Shown in pieces: positions 7,980 through 16,314 of a stretch of DNA of 23,430 bases. Position 1 is the stretch's first letter; the number at the start of each line of letters is the position of its first letter. Below the pieces are notes generated by a model. It searched no databases, was not told the origin of the DNA, and saw only the letters and a program-made list of their open reading frames with translations. Made by a program: the position numbers and the translations under genes. The DNA comes from a virus: positions 1-23,430 of IMG/VR virus record IMGVR_UViG_3300003876_000009; one strand, 5' to 3'.

Positions 7980-9554
7980 CTAGGAACCCTTGAAGTTGAG
8001 GCCGATTTCCGAGATTTGGAAGTTCGTTTTACCGTCGACTTCGATTTCGACTTGGAATTCGTTACTTTGTCCTGCGATCCCGATAATTTGACGGTAGAGC
8101 CGCCCCGAGAATGATCCGTATCCTTCTCCTGAGTTGTAATAGCTTCCACCACCATACACCTTCCTGTTCGTAACTACCGGAATACTTACGGTTATTGTCT
8201 CATTATAGACGTTCATTCCACGATAATATATTGTAATGGTGACAGTAGCCGAATCGCCTGATCTGTACTTGATCCACCCTTCAATATTGTTCACCATCAA
8301 GTCAGACGGGGCCTGGATAAGGCCAGAGCGTCGTTTAGCTTTTACATTATTGGCACCACCGTCACCCTCATTTGTCTGCCCCTCAAGGCGGTAAAAATTA
8401 CCATTTGAATCACCGAAATATACATACTCAAGCCCATCAGCCGGGTCGAGCATATTCATGATTACTGTAGGGTTAAAAGCTGAAGAATGGACTGTCGTCC
8501 ACTTAGACCACGGTGAAAGATTAGAACCAACTAGCGGTTTGTGATAAACCCATATCTGTGATTCGCCAGTGGGCAAACAATAGATCCTCTGATTGCGCTG
8601 GTTGTAAACAACTGTCCATTCCTTGTAATTCTCAACAAGGTTGTAGATATCACTTGATAAGTCATTGCCATCAACGTCACCAAACTTGTCAGTGGCAATC
8701 ACAGACTCAAGACGACCATTTCTCCCGTAAGTAATATCATTACCTACGTTTGTTACTGATTCGTCTCCAGAAGCGCCTGAGCGTGCGAAGAACTCATTAA
8801 ATGCGAAGTCCTTTGCCGATGAACCGCTAAGGTTGAACAAACTTCCGCTTTTTGATGATGTGATAAGCTGATGGAACCCCTGCGTCATTCCATTTATGTA
8901 GCGATAGTCTGGCTGTATTAAGTAGAAAGGATCTTCTTCGCTCAATGCCGATGATGGACGGTTTGCAACCGTGATGATCGTGTAAGACCCACGTTGCGAG
9001 CCGACAATAAGATGAGGAGTGTCTGTGCCATTATCATTAACGTTGGCAAAAATTACCCGCTCCTCACTTACAGCACAATATCTTGCTTTGAAAGTACCGA
9101 AAGGTGTAGAGCCATCTTCAGTAGTGAAGCTGACGTTTTGCAGAGTAGTTCCATCCCATTCCATTACTGGCTGCTGGAGATTAAGATCGGTGATGATTAC
9201 TTTATCGTCTAGCTGCCAATTATGTTCAAGCTTGCCTCTCAGTTTTGCTGTAGGGACTACAGTTCCTACTGAAGTGAAAGTGGAAGATCCATCCCACTCA
9301 TATACTGTTCCTCCTGCCTGTACTAAAAGTGAAATAGAGCCATCACTTTTCTGTAAATTGGCAAACCCTCTGATCTCAAGCCCATTCGGGACTGTGCCGA
9401 TTAAATCAAATGGTTGTCGGTTCTTGAAGTCTCTATTCTGAGGATCAAGGTCAAAATTCTCGCCAGAAGTGCATTCCTTGGGATCAATGTCGCTTTCAGA
9501 TGCCCTTGAATGAACGCCTCCGCCGAATTCCAGTACCGTGTTAAAGTCAGCCAT
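7980..9554 (-). CDS. Tail hub / DNA stabilisation protein, beta-propeller-like
   Basis: This 524-aa, almost all-beta protein starts MADFNTVLEFGGGVHSRASE and has repeated blade-like segments with Gly-Asp, Trp-Asp-Gly and aromatic turns (VYEWDGSSTF, VMEWDGTTL, EYVYFGDSNGNFYRLEGQT). The N-terminus (FGGGVHSR, then a Cys and GENFDLDP) matches the family of phage stabilisation proteins that plug the portal-tail channel, like P22 gp10. Its position right after the adaptor protein and before internal proteins supports that. It overlaps the adaptor gene by 8 bases (ATGGCTGA). Its 3' end lies near the start of the GNAT-like gene. Family call from pattern and position; moderately sure. Confidence 0.75.
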   Translation of the reverse strand: MADFNTVLEFGGGVHSRASESDIDPKECTSGENFDLDPQNRDFKNRQPFDLIGTVPNGLEIRGFANLQKSDGSISLLVQAGGTVYEWDGSSTFTSVGTVVPTAKLRGKLEHNWQLDDKVIITDLNLQQPVMEWDGTTLQNVSFTTEDGSTPFGTFKARYCAVSEERVIFANVNDNGTDTPHLIVGSQRGSYTIITVANRPSSALSEEDPFYLIQPDYRYINGMTQGFHQLITSSKSGSLFNLSGSSAKDFAFNEFFARSGASGDESVTNVGNDITYGRNGRLESVIATDKFGDVDGNDLSSDIYNLVENYKEWTVVYNQRNQRIYCLPTGESQIWVYHKPLVGSNLSPWSKWTTVHSSAFNPTVIMNMLDPADGLEYVYFGDSNGNFYRLEGQTNEGDGGANNVKAKRRSGLIQAPSDLMVNNIEGWIKYRSGDSATVTITIYYRGMNVYNETITVSIPVVTNRKVYGGGSYYNSGEGYGSFSGRLYRQIIGIAGQSNEFQVEIEVDGKTNFQISEIGLNFKGS

Positions 9555-10251
9555 TTAAAGGATCTGTGTAATTAGTCGTTGATCTGATTGGCAGCCATGA
9601 GCGCTTCATCTGCTTTTTGGTCAACAGCCTGGACGCACGGCCCATTGAAGCCTTGTATATTCCTGCGTCAAATTCGCTTCGTTGATCGCGCTTCCATATT
9701 TCCGCAACAGCAGGGACTACAGCACGGAAGACAGCGTCAGAGAAAGGAACTGCATCAGCGGCTGCTGATAAAGAAATGTCCTTATCATATCGATATTTGT
9801 AGATTCGACCGTTAAATTCTGATGTTGGGGAGCGATCTACATAAAGCTTCCCGTCTGTTTCACGAATCGCACAATTAGTAGGAAGCCCTGTATAATTCCC
9901 AGGGTAAGACTGAGACATTACCATATCGATATACCCACCAGGGTATTTGATAATATACTGGCCATTCGTCTCATCTAGCAGTGGGAATCTCAGTTGAACA
10001 AGATCATCAGCAAGGGCATATTCTCTCGTATCAGTTGCGAGAGTAATTGTTGCTTCAGCAAGTTCTTGAGGGAACGGAAGGTCAGACTCGGAATAAAGCT
10101 GTTCTACAACCTCATTCCAAGCCTGAATTGCTACATCAATGTAGGTTTGACGAGGTGAGTCCGTGAGAGTCGCAAGAACTCCAGAATCACCATTGATAAT
10201 TCTGACTTTTTTGAGTACCTCATTCGTCGCATTTAGTAGTGTCTTGGCCAT
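9547..10251 (-). CDS. Head-tail adaptor (tail accessory factor, gp4/gp11-like)
   Basis: This 234-aa protein begins MAKTLLNATNEVLKKVRIIN, then TYIDVAIQAWNEVVEQLYSE, a helical pair seen in podovirus adaptor proteins that attach below the portal (P22 gp4, T7 gp11 in role). The middle is beta-rich (REYALADDLVQLRFPLLDETNGQ), and the C-terminus returns to helices (VVPAVAEIWKRDQRSEFDAG) with a basic end. The frame extends to a TTG at 10257, but ATG 10251 has AAGG nine bases before it, so I used that. The first 32 bases overlap the preceding gene and the last 8 overlap the hub gene, as usual in this packed block. Confidence 0.7.
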   Translation of the reverse strand: MAKTLLNATNEVLKKVRIINGDSGVLATLTDSPRQTYIDVAIQAWNEVVEQLYSESDLPFPQELAEATITLATDTREYALADDLVQLRFPLLDETNGQYIIKYPGGYIDMVMSQSYPGNYTGLPTNCAIRETDGKLYVDRSPTSEFNGRIYKYRYDKDISLSAAADAVPFSDAVFRAVVPAVAEIWKRDQRSEFDAGIYKASMGRASRLLTKKQMKRSWLPIRSTTNYTDPLNG

Positions 10252-10792
10252 CTTCAAGTACCTTGATTAGGTCTGGCTTCTTGTCGGTATTCTTCGTCTT
10301 AATGCCACGCTCCTTGCAGAGTTTCTTCAGCTCAAAATGGCCCATTGCAGATAGATCAAGATCACCTCCTTTTTCGGCTTCCTGGTCAGAAACAGATGAT
10401 TCAATAGGCTTTTCACCCATCATCTGCTCCATCATCTTGGTCAGCTTTTCAACTTGCGCTTTAAGCTTGGTATTCTCGTCTTCAACAACTTCCTTTGAAG
10501 ACAGCAATTCGTCGTAATTAATGTTCTTGAAAGATGAAGCGTGAGGCTTTTCAACAGGATACATTTCTACTGAAACGTTACCATTTTCATCTTTATTCTG
10601 TACCTGTTCCCAGTCTCCAGCAGACAGAGGGTTTACTCCAGCTCCTTCAAGGATTGGAATCATTACCGTCTTAGCTGCACCGTCAGGATAAGGAATATTG
10701 TTGGCCTTTGCCAAGTCCCATAGCTGCTTACGACGCATTCTCTGTAATAGAGGTCGACTATCTTCAGATACCAATCCAGCTAATCCAGCCAT
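10220..10792 (-). CDS. SAP/HeH-like domain protein between capsid and adaptor
   Basis: This 190-aa protein has two similar helix-extended-loop-helix-like segments. One is N-terminal (about 15-53, QRMRRKQLWDLAKANNIPYP) and one C-terminal (about 150-180, GHFELKKLCKERGIKTKN then DLIKVLE). Between them lies a coiled coil (about 100-125, EDENTKLKAQVEKLTKMMEQ). SAP/Rho-N-like modules of this kind bind nucleic acid in other proteins, and phages often carry one at the end of a head-completion protein. A link to DNA-filled capsids is plausible but unproven. The ribosome site GAGGAGG before ATG 10792 is among the strongest in the block, so the protein is probably abundant. Confidence 0.65.
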   Translation of the reverse strand: MAGLAGLVSEDSRPLLQRMRRKQLWDLAKANNIPYPDGAAKTVMIPILEGAGVNPLSAGDWEQVQNKDENGNVSVEMYPVEKPHASSFKNINYDELLSSKEVVEDENTKLKAQVEKLTKMMEQMMGEKPIESSVSDQEAEKGGDLDLSAMGHFELKKLCKERGIKTKNTDKKPDLIKVLEDGQDTTKCDE

Positions 10793-10841
10793 ATTACCTC
10801 CTCAAAGTGGGGCCGACCGAAGCCGACCCCTGTTTGGTTAT

Positions 10842-11915
10842 TTACAGACTCGTTGCACCAGAGCGGATGCCACGACCCCAGTTAGCATTGAGGAGCTGGC
10901 CAGTATGCCAAGCCTTCCATGCAATCGTAGAGATTTCATTGTAAGGATCGGAAGTACCACCAGAACCCAAACCCTTGACGATGAGTTCGACAGGGCCAAG
11001 CTCATCACCAGCAGTAAAGATGCCGTCACCATACGATTCACCGAATCCGACAGAACCGAGACAATCACGACCATAGATCACAGTGGTGTATAGATCGACG
11101 TTAGTAGTACCGTTCAAACCAGTAGAGCCGATACTAACGCCAGAATCAGCATCAACGCTCGCATCTTCACTGGAAATGAACCTTACGCCCTTTCCTGCGA
11201 CAGTCAACGTGCCGAACTCACCTGGCGCTGTTGCAGTCTGTCCAGCGTAGGTTTCAACACTCTTGAAACCAGCCAAATCAGTGATATCAACAGCAACATC
11301 AGGATGGGTCAGTCCCCAAAAAGCAGGAAGAATCGGCGTAGTACCGACATTCGAGCTTCCATTGGTCATCGGCATGAAGGTCGTAGCGCTGTTTTTATCC
11401 AGAGTATTGAGGACACTACGAATTGAAGACTTGGTGATCTTCGAGCTAACAGCCGCATCATTAGCTGCTCCACCTGCATAGACAAGCGTCAGATTGTCTT
11501 CAGCAATATCACGCTGGAGACGATTCACAGACTGACCAGCATTAATGCCGATAACTTCCATGATCTTGTCCATCTGTCCATTGAAGTTGAACAACTCAGC
11601 TTCTTCATTAAGAATGACAAAATTGCCATACTTGGAGACAGTCGCAGTGTAGTCAGTTACCGACAATGCAGCAGAACTACGGCCCTGCATATACGATGCA
11701 GTACCAGTCAACTCTGCAATGGCTGTAGTGGACGGAGTGAGGTTTTCAATCCGCCGCCAACTTACCGTTGCAGATCCTCGATTCTTCTGAAGTTCGCCAG
11801 GCATCGTGCCAATAAAATATGGGGCACGAACCTTGGCGTTCCGCAGAAGGGTCTGTTGAAATATCACGTTTACCGGCTTGGTAAGGTTCGTGGTATCAGA
11901 GACAGTTAAAGCCAT
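10842..11915 (-). CDS. Major capsid protein, N4-gp56 family
   Basis: This 357-aa protein fits the N4-gp56-type HK97-fold capsid family. It starts MALTVSDTTNLTKPVNVIFQQTLLRNA. It has the early segment GSATVSWRRIENLTP, a mid-region ELFNFNGQMDKIMEVIGINA helix, a PILPAFWGLTHPDVAVDI segment (in this family the Hx-DV stretch is conserved), and a C-terminus NEISTIAWKAWHTGQLLNAN that is characteristic. Length is within the family's usual 300-400 residues. AAGGAG lies just before ATG 11915, fitting high expression. The scaffold-like gene precedes it by 14 bases, and no separate protease gene is seen. Confidence 0.9.
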   Translation of the reverse strand: MALTVSDTTNLTKPVNVIFQQTLLRNAKVRAPYFIGTMPGELQKNRGSATVSWRRIENLTPSTTAIAELTGTASYMQGRSSAALSVTDYTATVSKYGNFVILNEEAELFNFNGQMDKIMEVIGINAGQSVNRLQRDIAEDNLTLVYAGGAANDAAVSSKITKSSIRSVLNTLDKNSATTFMPMTNGSSNVGTTPILPAFWGLTHPDVAVDITDLAGFKSVETYAGQTATAPGEFGTLTVAGKGVRFISSEDASVDADSGVSIGSTGLNGTTNVDLYTTVIYGRDCLGSVGFGESYGDGIFTAGDELGPVELIVKGLGSGGTSDPYNEISTIAWKAWHTGQLLNANWGRGIRSGATSL

Positions 11916-11929
11916 GATTTACTCCTTGC

Positions 11930-12481
11930 CTACTTTAGTCCTGCCTTGAATCTGGCGAATTCGGCATCGCTCATTTGATTCAGGTTAGGCATTTCTGTAG
12001 CAGGCGCTTGATTAGACGCATTACGAACAGCGTTAACCATGGCTGATGTGTCTTCTACAATCGGATTCGTATACTTATCACGGAACTTAGATCCCAATGA
12101 CTTGATTACCTTATTGAAAGCCTGTGGATTTGACTTGCGATTAGCCCAAGCAACACGAAGTCGCTCATCTTTACGGGCCTGCGTATCTATCCATGCCTCC
12201 ATAAAATCGTCATCGAAATCTGATTCGCCACGAATCTCTTTGACCACATTGGACATATCAGATTGGTATTCTTCCTGCTCAATACGCGTTTCGAGGGCCT
12301 TAATCCTCTCGGCGTAATCATCAGAAGATTGCTGTTCACCAGCAGGCTGTGCTTGATTAGCCTGCGTTTCAGTTTCGGATTCAAACTCACTCAGGAGAGA
12401 ATCCAGATCCTGTGCGTCACCATTGTCAACAGTCGGCTCTGCCACTGCATCCTCGGAGACCACGGCTTGCTCTTCACTCAT
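11930..12481 (-). CDS. Scaffolding protein candidate
   Basis: This 183-aa, strongly acidic N-terminal, helical protein begins with an Asp/Glu/Gln-rich low-complexity region (about 1-60). A coiled coil follows (about 62-90, DYAERIKALETRIEQEEYQS), then a helical domain rich in Arg/Lys/Asn and a C-terminal helix (QMSDAEFARFKAGLK). Composition, size and position immediately before the major capsid gene match podovirus scaffolds, which line the procapsid and leave before DNA fills it. Three possible starts exist. The TTG at 12496 lies inside the AAGGAG region. ATG 12484 is only 3 bases from AAGGAG, and ATG 12481 is 6 bases away, so I chose 12481. It overlaps the previous gene by 8 bases. Confidence 0.75.
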   Translation of the reverse strand: MSEEQAVVSEDAVAEPTVDNGDAQDLDSLLSEFESETETQANQAQPAGEQQSSDDYAERIKALETRIEQEEYQSDMSNVVKEIRGESDFDDDFMEAWIDTQARKDERLRVAWANRKSNPQAFNKVIKSLGSKFRDKYTNPIVEDTSAMVNAVRNASNQAPATEMPNLNQMSDAEFARFKAGLK

Positions 12482-12689
12482 CATATTCTCCTTCAAGAAT
12501 ATTTATAATTTCATCGTTTTCATCTAAACGACCACTCTCATAAGCCCAGTCATGGACTTTTGTATCACCATCACCCTTTCTATAGCGCACCTTCCGGTCC
12601 CTGCGTAATGATTCCAGGAAGCTGGCCCATTGCGGGTTCCGCTGTAACTCCCTCAACAGCATCTTGTCGTTTGAGGATAATATCAACAT
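12474..12689 (-). CDS. Small conserved phage protein overlapping the portal gene end
   Basis: This 71-aa basic-acidic protein contains LLRELQRNPQWASFLESLRR, a tract with RKVRYRKGDGD, then HDWAYESGRLDE and an acidic C-terminus. The combination 'LL.ELQ..P....L......RYR.G....WAYESG..D' recurs, from memory, in small genes between portal and scaffold of short-tailed phages. Its function is not known to me. About 110 bases lie inside the 3' end of the portal gene in another frame, so part of the DNA codes for two proteins. GAGAGGGG about 10 bases before ATG 12689 supports that start over the in-frame ATG at 12662. Its end overlaps the scaffold start. Confidence 0.7.
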   Translation of the reverse strand: MLILSSNDKMLLRELQRNPQWASFLESLRRDRKVRYRKGDGDTKVHDWAYESGRLDENDEIINILEGEYDE

Positions 12690-14388
12690 CTGTCCATTTC
12701 CCCTCTCTCAGAGTCTGCTCCATCGCTGCTTCCATATCGATTGAAGGTTTAATGCCTTGCGCTTGATATTGAGTATTGATCTGATCAATCTGCAAAGCAA
12801 GTTGCAGCGACGACATTCTGGCGCTTCTAATTGCTTCTTCTTCTGAAGGCCCGCCAGAGCCATGAGCAATAAAGAAAACATTTTCTGGCAATGTTTCTTT
12901 TGAAACAGTAACGAATGCTCCATAACTTTCTATAAAGATATCAGTGGATTGTAGTGTATCACGCCCCATTCTATATTCCATCTCCAGCCATCTCTTCAGC
13001 GGATTCTTCAATACAGATTTGACGTAATCTACCGTTCTTACAGTTCCTCTTGATAACTCTGCCTGCTTTGCAAAAGCAGTAGTATGTGAGACAGTTTGCG
13101 CCCCAAGTCGCGGGGCATTTACTCCAGTAACATCATTATACTGCTGTAGAAGCCCCATATAGATTGAGAATAATGCGCCTGCATCTCCAACAATTATAGG
13201 ATCAACGTCTCCTGTTGTCGGGATCGATGCCCCAGGATATAAACTTGGGCCACCATTTTTGGCAAAATAAGGATCATCAGCATCATAAGTTAGTGGTGGC
13301 TGTGTGTTAATTGCAGCAGCCATTAACATGCGATTTAGTGCCTCAACAGCGGCTATCTGAATCGGCATCCCCTTCATTAGAGGTGAAGTTGCATAAGGTG
13401 ATTCAATATTCTCGCAATGATACGGGAATTCGATATAAGTACACCCGTATGGGTTTTCTCTATATCTGATTACCCTATGCGCTGGCTCTTTGCCTTTCTT
13501 ACCTTCAATAACGGTAATGAGGACATTCGGAAGGAATAATGGTCGTCCTGTTTTCCTTGGAACGACCAAATCACCTTCATATTCAATAACTTGAATGTTT
13601 CCTGAATTATCACCTTCAATGCCTTGAAGATTTGAAGGAATCCAGCCTCCACCCATGTTCCTTGGGTCTTTATTCCCCTTTCTGGAAGAAAGCTGAATAT
13701 CTTTTAGTCGGTAATATTTACATTCAATTGTTCCAGGATTGATGAAAATTCCCTCATTCATTACCGCCGCCGGGCTATCATCCAGATAGGTATTTTTAAG
13801 GCTCCTTGGGACAAGAACTGGGATCATCTTCTCTGAAGCCTTACCATCACGATCAACAATGGTCTGCTTCACCATTCGCCCTCGACCTATGCCCGTTCCA
13901 TAAGCAAAGGCTTCAGCATTAATCTTGTCGAGGTTCCCCCAGAAATCATATTTTGAATGAAAATGATCCAGCGTACCGGCTACCAACTTATCGACATTAT
14001 CCTGATTTATCGTGCTCGGTACATCATTCTCGTCCCCTGAAATCATCGAAGTCAGATCAATACTATCAAGATAACTGTCAGTCACATTGGCGTGAGCCTG
14101 GAACCAAGGGCCTGAATCAGGAGACAATAGCCTGCGAGCATCTGCCGTCAGGACTTCGAGTGTCTGGGCTTGCAGAGGGAGTTCAGTTTCAGGCATCCAT
14201 GCCTTGTTAATATCAGGACGGCCATCGGCATCCAGCTTATAAGATATATCTGGAGTCATCGCAATCTGACGATCAATTGTCTTGATTGCCTTGTCTAAAT
14301 CTTTCCTGCGATCACGTCTCCGCTTTAGTTCATCTGTTATGAACGACGAAATGTGATTCCAGTCATCGCTAGTTATGCGTCTTGCCAT
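12580..14388 (-). CDS. Portal protein
   Basis: This 602-aa protein forms the dodecameric channel at the capsid vertex. It begins MARRITSDDWNHISSFITDE, with a long N-terminal helical/charged part and a PETELPLQAQTLEVLTADAR segment. An AFAYGTGIGRGRMVK motif (about 160-175) follows, then a stretch with PRSLKNTYLDDSPAAVMNEG. The C-terminal half has helices LMKGMPIQIAAVEALNRMLM and NDVTGVNAPRLG...TTAFAKQAELSRGTVRTVDYV, typical of podovirus portals. Length fits (T7 gp8 536 aa, P22 gp1 725 aa). A GTG at 14394 is in frame, but ATG 14388 is likelier; an ATGTGA sits just upstream out of frame. It overlaps the 112-aa gene by 20 bases. Confidence 0.85.
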   Translation of the reverse strand: MARRITSDDWNHISSFITDELKRRRDRRKDLDKAIKTIDRQIAMTPDISYKLDADGRPDINKAWMPETELPLQAQTLEVLTADARRLLSPDSGPWFQAHANVTDSYLDSIDLTSMISGDENDVPSTINQDNVDKLVAGTLDHFHSKYDFWGNLDKINAEAFAYGTGIGRGRMVKQTIVDRDGKASEKMIPVLVPRSLKNTYLDDSPAAVMNEGIFINPGTIECKYYRLKDIQLSSRKGNKDPRNMGGGWIPSNLQGIEGDNSGNIQVIEYEGDLVVPRKTGRPLFLPNVLITVIEGKKGKEPAHRVIRYRENPYGCTYIEFPYHCENIESPYATSPLMKGMPIQIAAVEALNRMLMAAAINTQPPLTYDADDPYFAKNGGPSLYPGASIPTTGDVDPIIVGDAGALFSIYMGLLQQYNDVTGVNAPRLGAQTVSHTTAFAKQAELSRGTVRTVDYVKSVLKNPLKRWLEMEYRMGRDTLQSTDIFIESYGAFVTVSKETLPENVFFIAHGSGGPSEEEAIRSARMSSLQLALQIDQINTQYQAQGIKPSIDMEAAMEQTLREGKWTDVDIILKRQDAVEGVTAEPAMGQLPGIITQGPEGAL

Positions 14389-14707
14389 ATTCACATTTCT
14401 CTATAAGAGTTCTGGCTTCTTTCAATGTCTTGTTGATTCTTGCTTGACGCTTTGCTTCTTGTGTCCAGCCTTCATCCTTGTCATGCAGCGCGTCGAACTC
14501 AATCCAGACGGCGAAATCCACCTTTCCTTTACTATTACGCCCGCCGACTGCATAAGCAGTCTGGTAATATCCTAGAGGATATTCACCAGGACGATCATTC
14601 TCCCAATCTGTTTCAGCAATCCCAATGATCGCTTCTGGGTCATCAACCTTTCTTACCGGCCTTAGACCCTTGATCTGGCAAAACCGCTCGAATTCAGGCC
14701 AATCCAT
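14369..14707 (-). CDS. Small protein between terminase and portal, unknown function
   Basis: This 112-aa, charged, soluble protein starts MDWPEFERFCQIKGLRPVRK. A mixed alpha/beta middle follows, with PLGYYQTAYAVGGRNSKGKV and DFAVWIEFD, then a basic helical C-terminus (QEAKRQARINKTLKEARTLI). It has no membrane segment and no cysteine motif. It lies exactly between large terminase and portal, with one base after the terminase stop, and overlaps the portal start. The place suggests a role in packaging or head assembly, but I recognise no family. Confidence 0.7.
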   Translation of the reverse strand: MDWPEFERFCQIKGLRPVRKVDDPEAIIGIAETDWENDRPGEYPLGYYQTAYAVGGRNSKGKVDFAVWIEFDALHDKDEGWTQEAKRQARINKTLKEARTLIEKCEYGKTHN

Positions 14708-14708
14708 A

Positions 14709-16202
14709 TTACATCCTCATCATAGGGGCCATTTTAGCCCTATTTGTCCGAATTGTCTGTGTAGAGGCAAAGCGTTTCATCATTATTGCATAGAAAACAG
14801 CTTTTAATGTGTCATCTCTACGGTCAACGATCTTTATCTTGCCGTCTTTTGCCTTAACATGGTAATTTCGTCGCTCTTCAAGATAAATCGAACAGGTCTT
14901 GAAGACCTTGAATCTACCAGTCCTCTCTCTCTCCTTTATCTCCTCAATGATTGGCCATTGAGGTTGAGCCCCGCCTTTATCGTTCTTGTACCTGGCAGAC
15001 CGGCTAAGCATGTTCACCCCATGCGTCTTATAGACCTCAAACAATCTGCGCCCAACTTCAGATCCCTTGTCCCTGTTTACGCCGTCATGTGGCCATGATA
15101 CTGGTATCCAGTCTCCCCTGGAATTAATAGCAGATGAGTGGTAGGTTGGAAGCTCACCTTTTTTCCTATAACAATCATAGACGTATATCGTATCTGTGTC
15201 GCGGTCATAAGCAACCCATCCAGCGCCAAACGGATGATCAATACCGAAATCTATTCCGCAAATCCTAGGCCAGTGACTGGGAATCTCTATAGGATCGATA
15301 GCTATTTCATCTTCACTTGTCGTAAAGATTCTACCCTCACCCATCATCGGCACGCCTTGAGTTCGCGCCTGAACCTCATGATCTGGATAGGATTCGATCA
15401 TTGAGGCCTTGTCTTCAGGGTTCAGATGGGGAGCATCGTCCCACGTCGCCGTTTCCATCCATACTTGAGAAGAGTTTGAATCCTGAAAGTGAAGGACGAT
15501 ATCTGTCTGCCCAAGCAAAGGGGTGAAAGTTACCATCATTATTCCTTTAGAGGTAAGCAGTCTAGTCAGCGCCTCAGTGTAAATCTTGAAGTCTTCAGGC
15601 TCCTCATCAAGCCAGACAACGTCAGGCTGCGTACCCTGCCACTTTCTCCAGCCCTGTTCATAGGTCTTCAGAACACAAGTGGAGATCCCTCCAGAGATAT
15701 GGCGTACTTTGAATGTGTCTACAACATCTGAAACACCGGCTTGCCGCATTTTTGGCCGGCCAATAATCATATTCTGCGGAAGAAAACCTGTACCAAGTTC
15801 TTCCTTCGATATTCCACCGAGCAGTTCTTTCTGCACGATATCACGAGAGGTTTCATTTGTTGGAGAGCCTGTCCAGATTAGAACAGGTTTACTGAATCTC
15901 TTGCCTTCCCACCAATCAGGATAATTCCCCGTCATGTGGAGAGATGTTTCGTATGCCGCTGAAATCGATTTTCCGACACGATTAGCGCAGATGATCATCC
16001 TTTCACGATGATTTGCACCTGCATTATGGAAGTCTAATTGCCATGGCTTATTTGACCACTTTGCCCATACCCCGCCTTCATTCTTTGCCTTCCATGTAAT
16101 GCCGGTTGTTAAAGTGTCAGGATGCCCATATGGAAGATGAATTTTCATCTTGTTGTATTTATAATAGTTAGCTACTACTTTTGCAGCTTCAGCAACATCC
16201 AC
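14709..16202 (-). CDS. Terminase large subunit (packaging ATPase-nuclease)
   Basis: This 497-aa motor pumps DNA into the procapsid through the portal and cuts it. The ATPase part has a deviant Walker A (ANRVGKS, residues 73-79), a Walker B with catalytic acid (VVWLDEE, 195-201) and a coupling motif (TFTPL, 225-229). The RNase-H-like nuclease shows GIDFGIDHPFG (Asp318) early and RRDDTLKA (Asp463/464) late, with WPHDG at 370-374 as in related terminases. The frame as read starts at GTG 16202. A better N-terminus with ATG lies at 16240 but needs a -1 shift (see findings). The small subunit is not adjacent but sits 2.7 kb upstream, behind five other coding regions and a non-coding gap. Confidence 0.92.
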   Translation of the reverse strand: MDVAEAAKVVANYYKYNKMKIHLPYGHPDTLTTGITWKAKNEGGVWAKWSNKPWQLDFHNAGANHRERMIICANRVGKSISAAYETSLHMTGNYPDWWEGKRFSKPVLIWTGSPTNETSRDIVQKELLGGISKEELGTGFLPQNMIIGRPKMRQAGVSDVVDTFKVRHISGGISTCVLKTYEQGWRKWQGTQPDVVWLDEEPEDFKIYTEALTRLLTSKGIMMVTFTPLLGQTDIVLHFQDSNSSQVWMETATWDDAPHLNPEDKASMIESYPDHEVQARTQGVPMMGEGRIFTTSEDEIAIDPIEIPSHWPRICGIDFGIDHPFGAGWVAYDRDTDTIYVYDCYRKKGELPTYHSSAINSRGDWIPVSWPHDGVNRDKGSEVGRRLFEVYKTHGVNMLSRSARYKNDKGGAQPQWPIIEEIKERERTGRFKVFKTCSIYLEERRNYHVKAKDGKIKIVDRRDDTLKAVFYAIMMKRFASTQTIRTNRAKMAPMMRM

Positions 16203-16240
16203 AGTTTCAGGCTCTAATCTCTAATGTCATTCATGCGCAT
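16203..16240 (-). other. Possible frameshifted N-terminal extension of large terminase
   Basis: ATG 16240 follows AAGGA by 10 bases and reads MRMNDIRD then TAG (16216-16214). The terminase frame just before its GTG reads R-LEPETVDVAEAA. Joining them by re-reading one T at 16217 gives MRMNDIRD-LEPETVDVAEAA, a smooth helical start. A missing T in GATT(T)AGAG would explain it. It could equally be a chance 8-codon leader before a GTG-started terminase. Confidence 0.4.
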
Positions 16241-16314
16241 ATAAGAGCCGTCCTTGGCACGGGAGGAACTTTTGGTAATCTGACTCTAAAACACCTGGAA
16301 GCAACACGAACAAG

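Noticed and set aside
7940-8155. N-terminal extension of the GNAT-like protein (72 residues, Lys/Ser-rich)
   Set aside because: It overlays the hub gene's 3' end, its sequence is low complexity typical of a shadow frame, and a good ATG lies after the hub stop at 7939.
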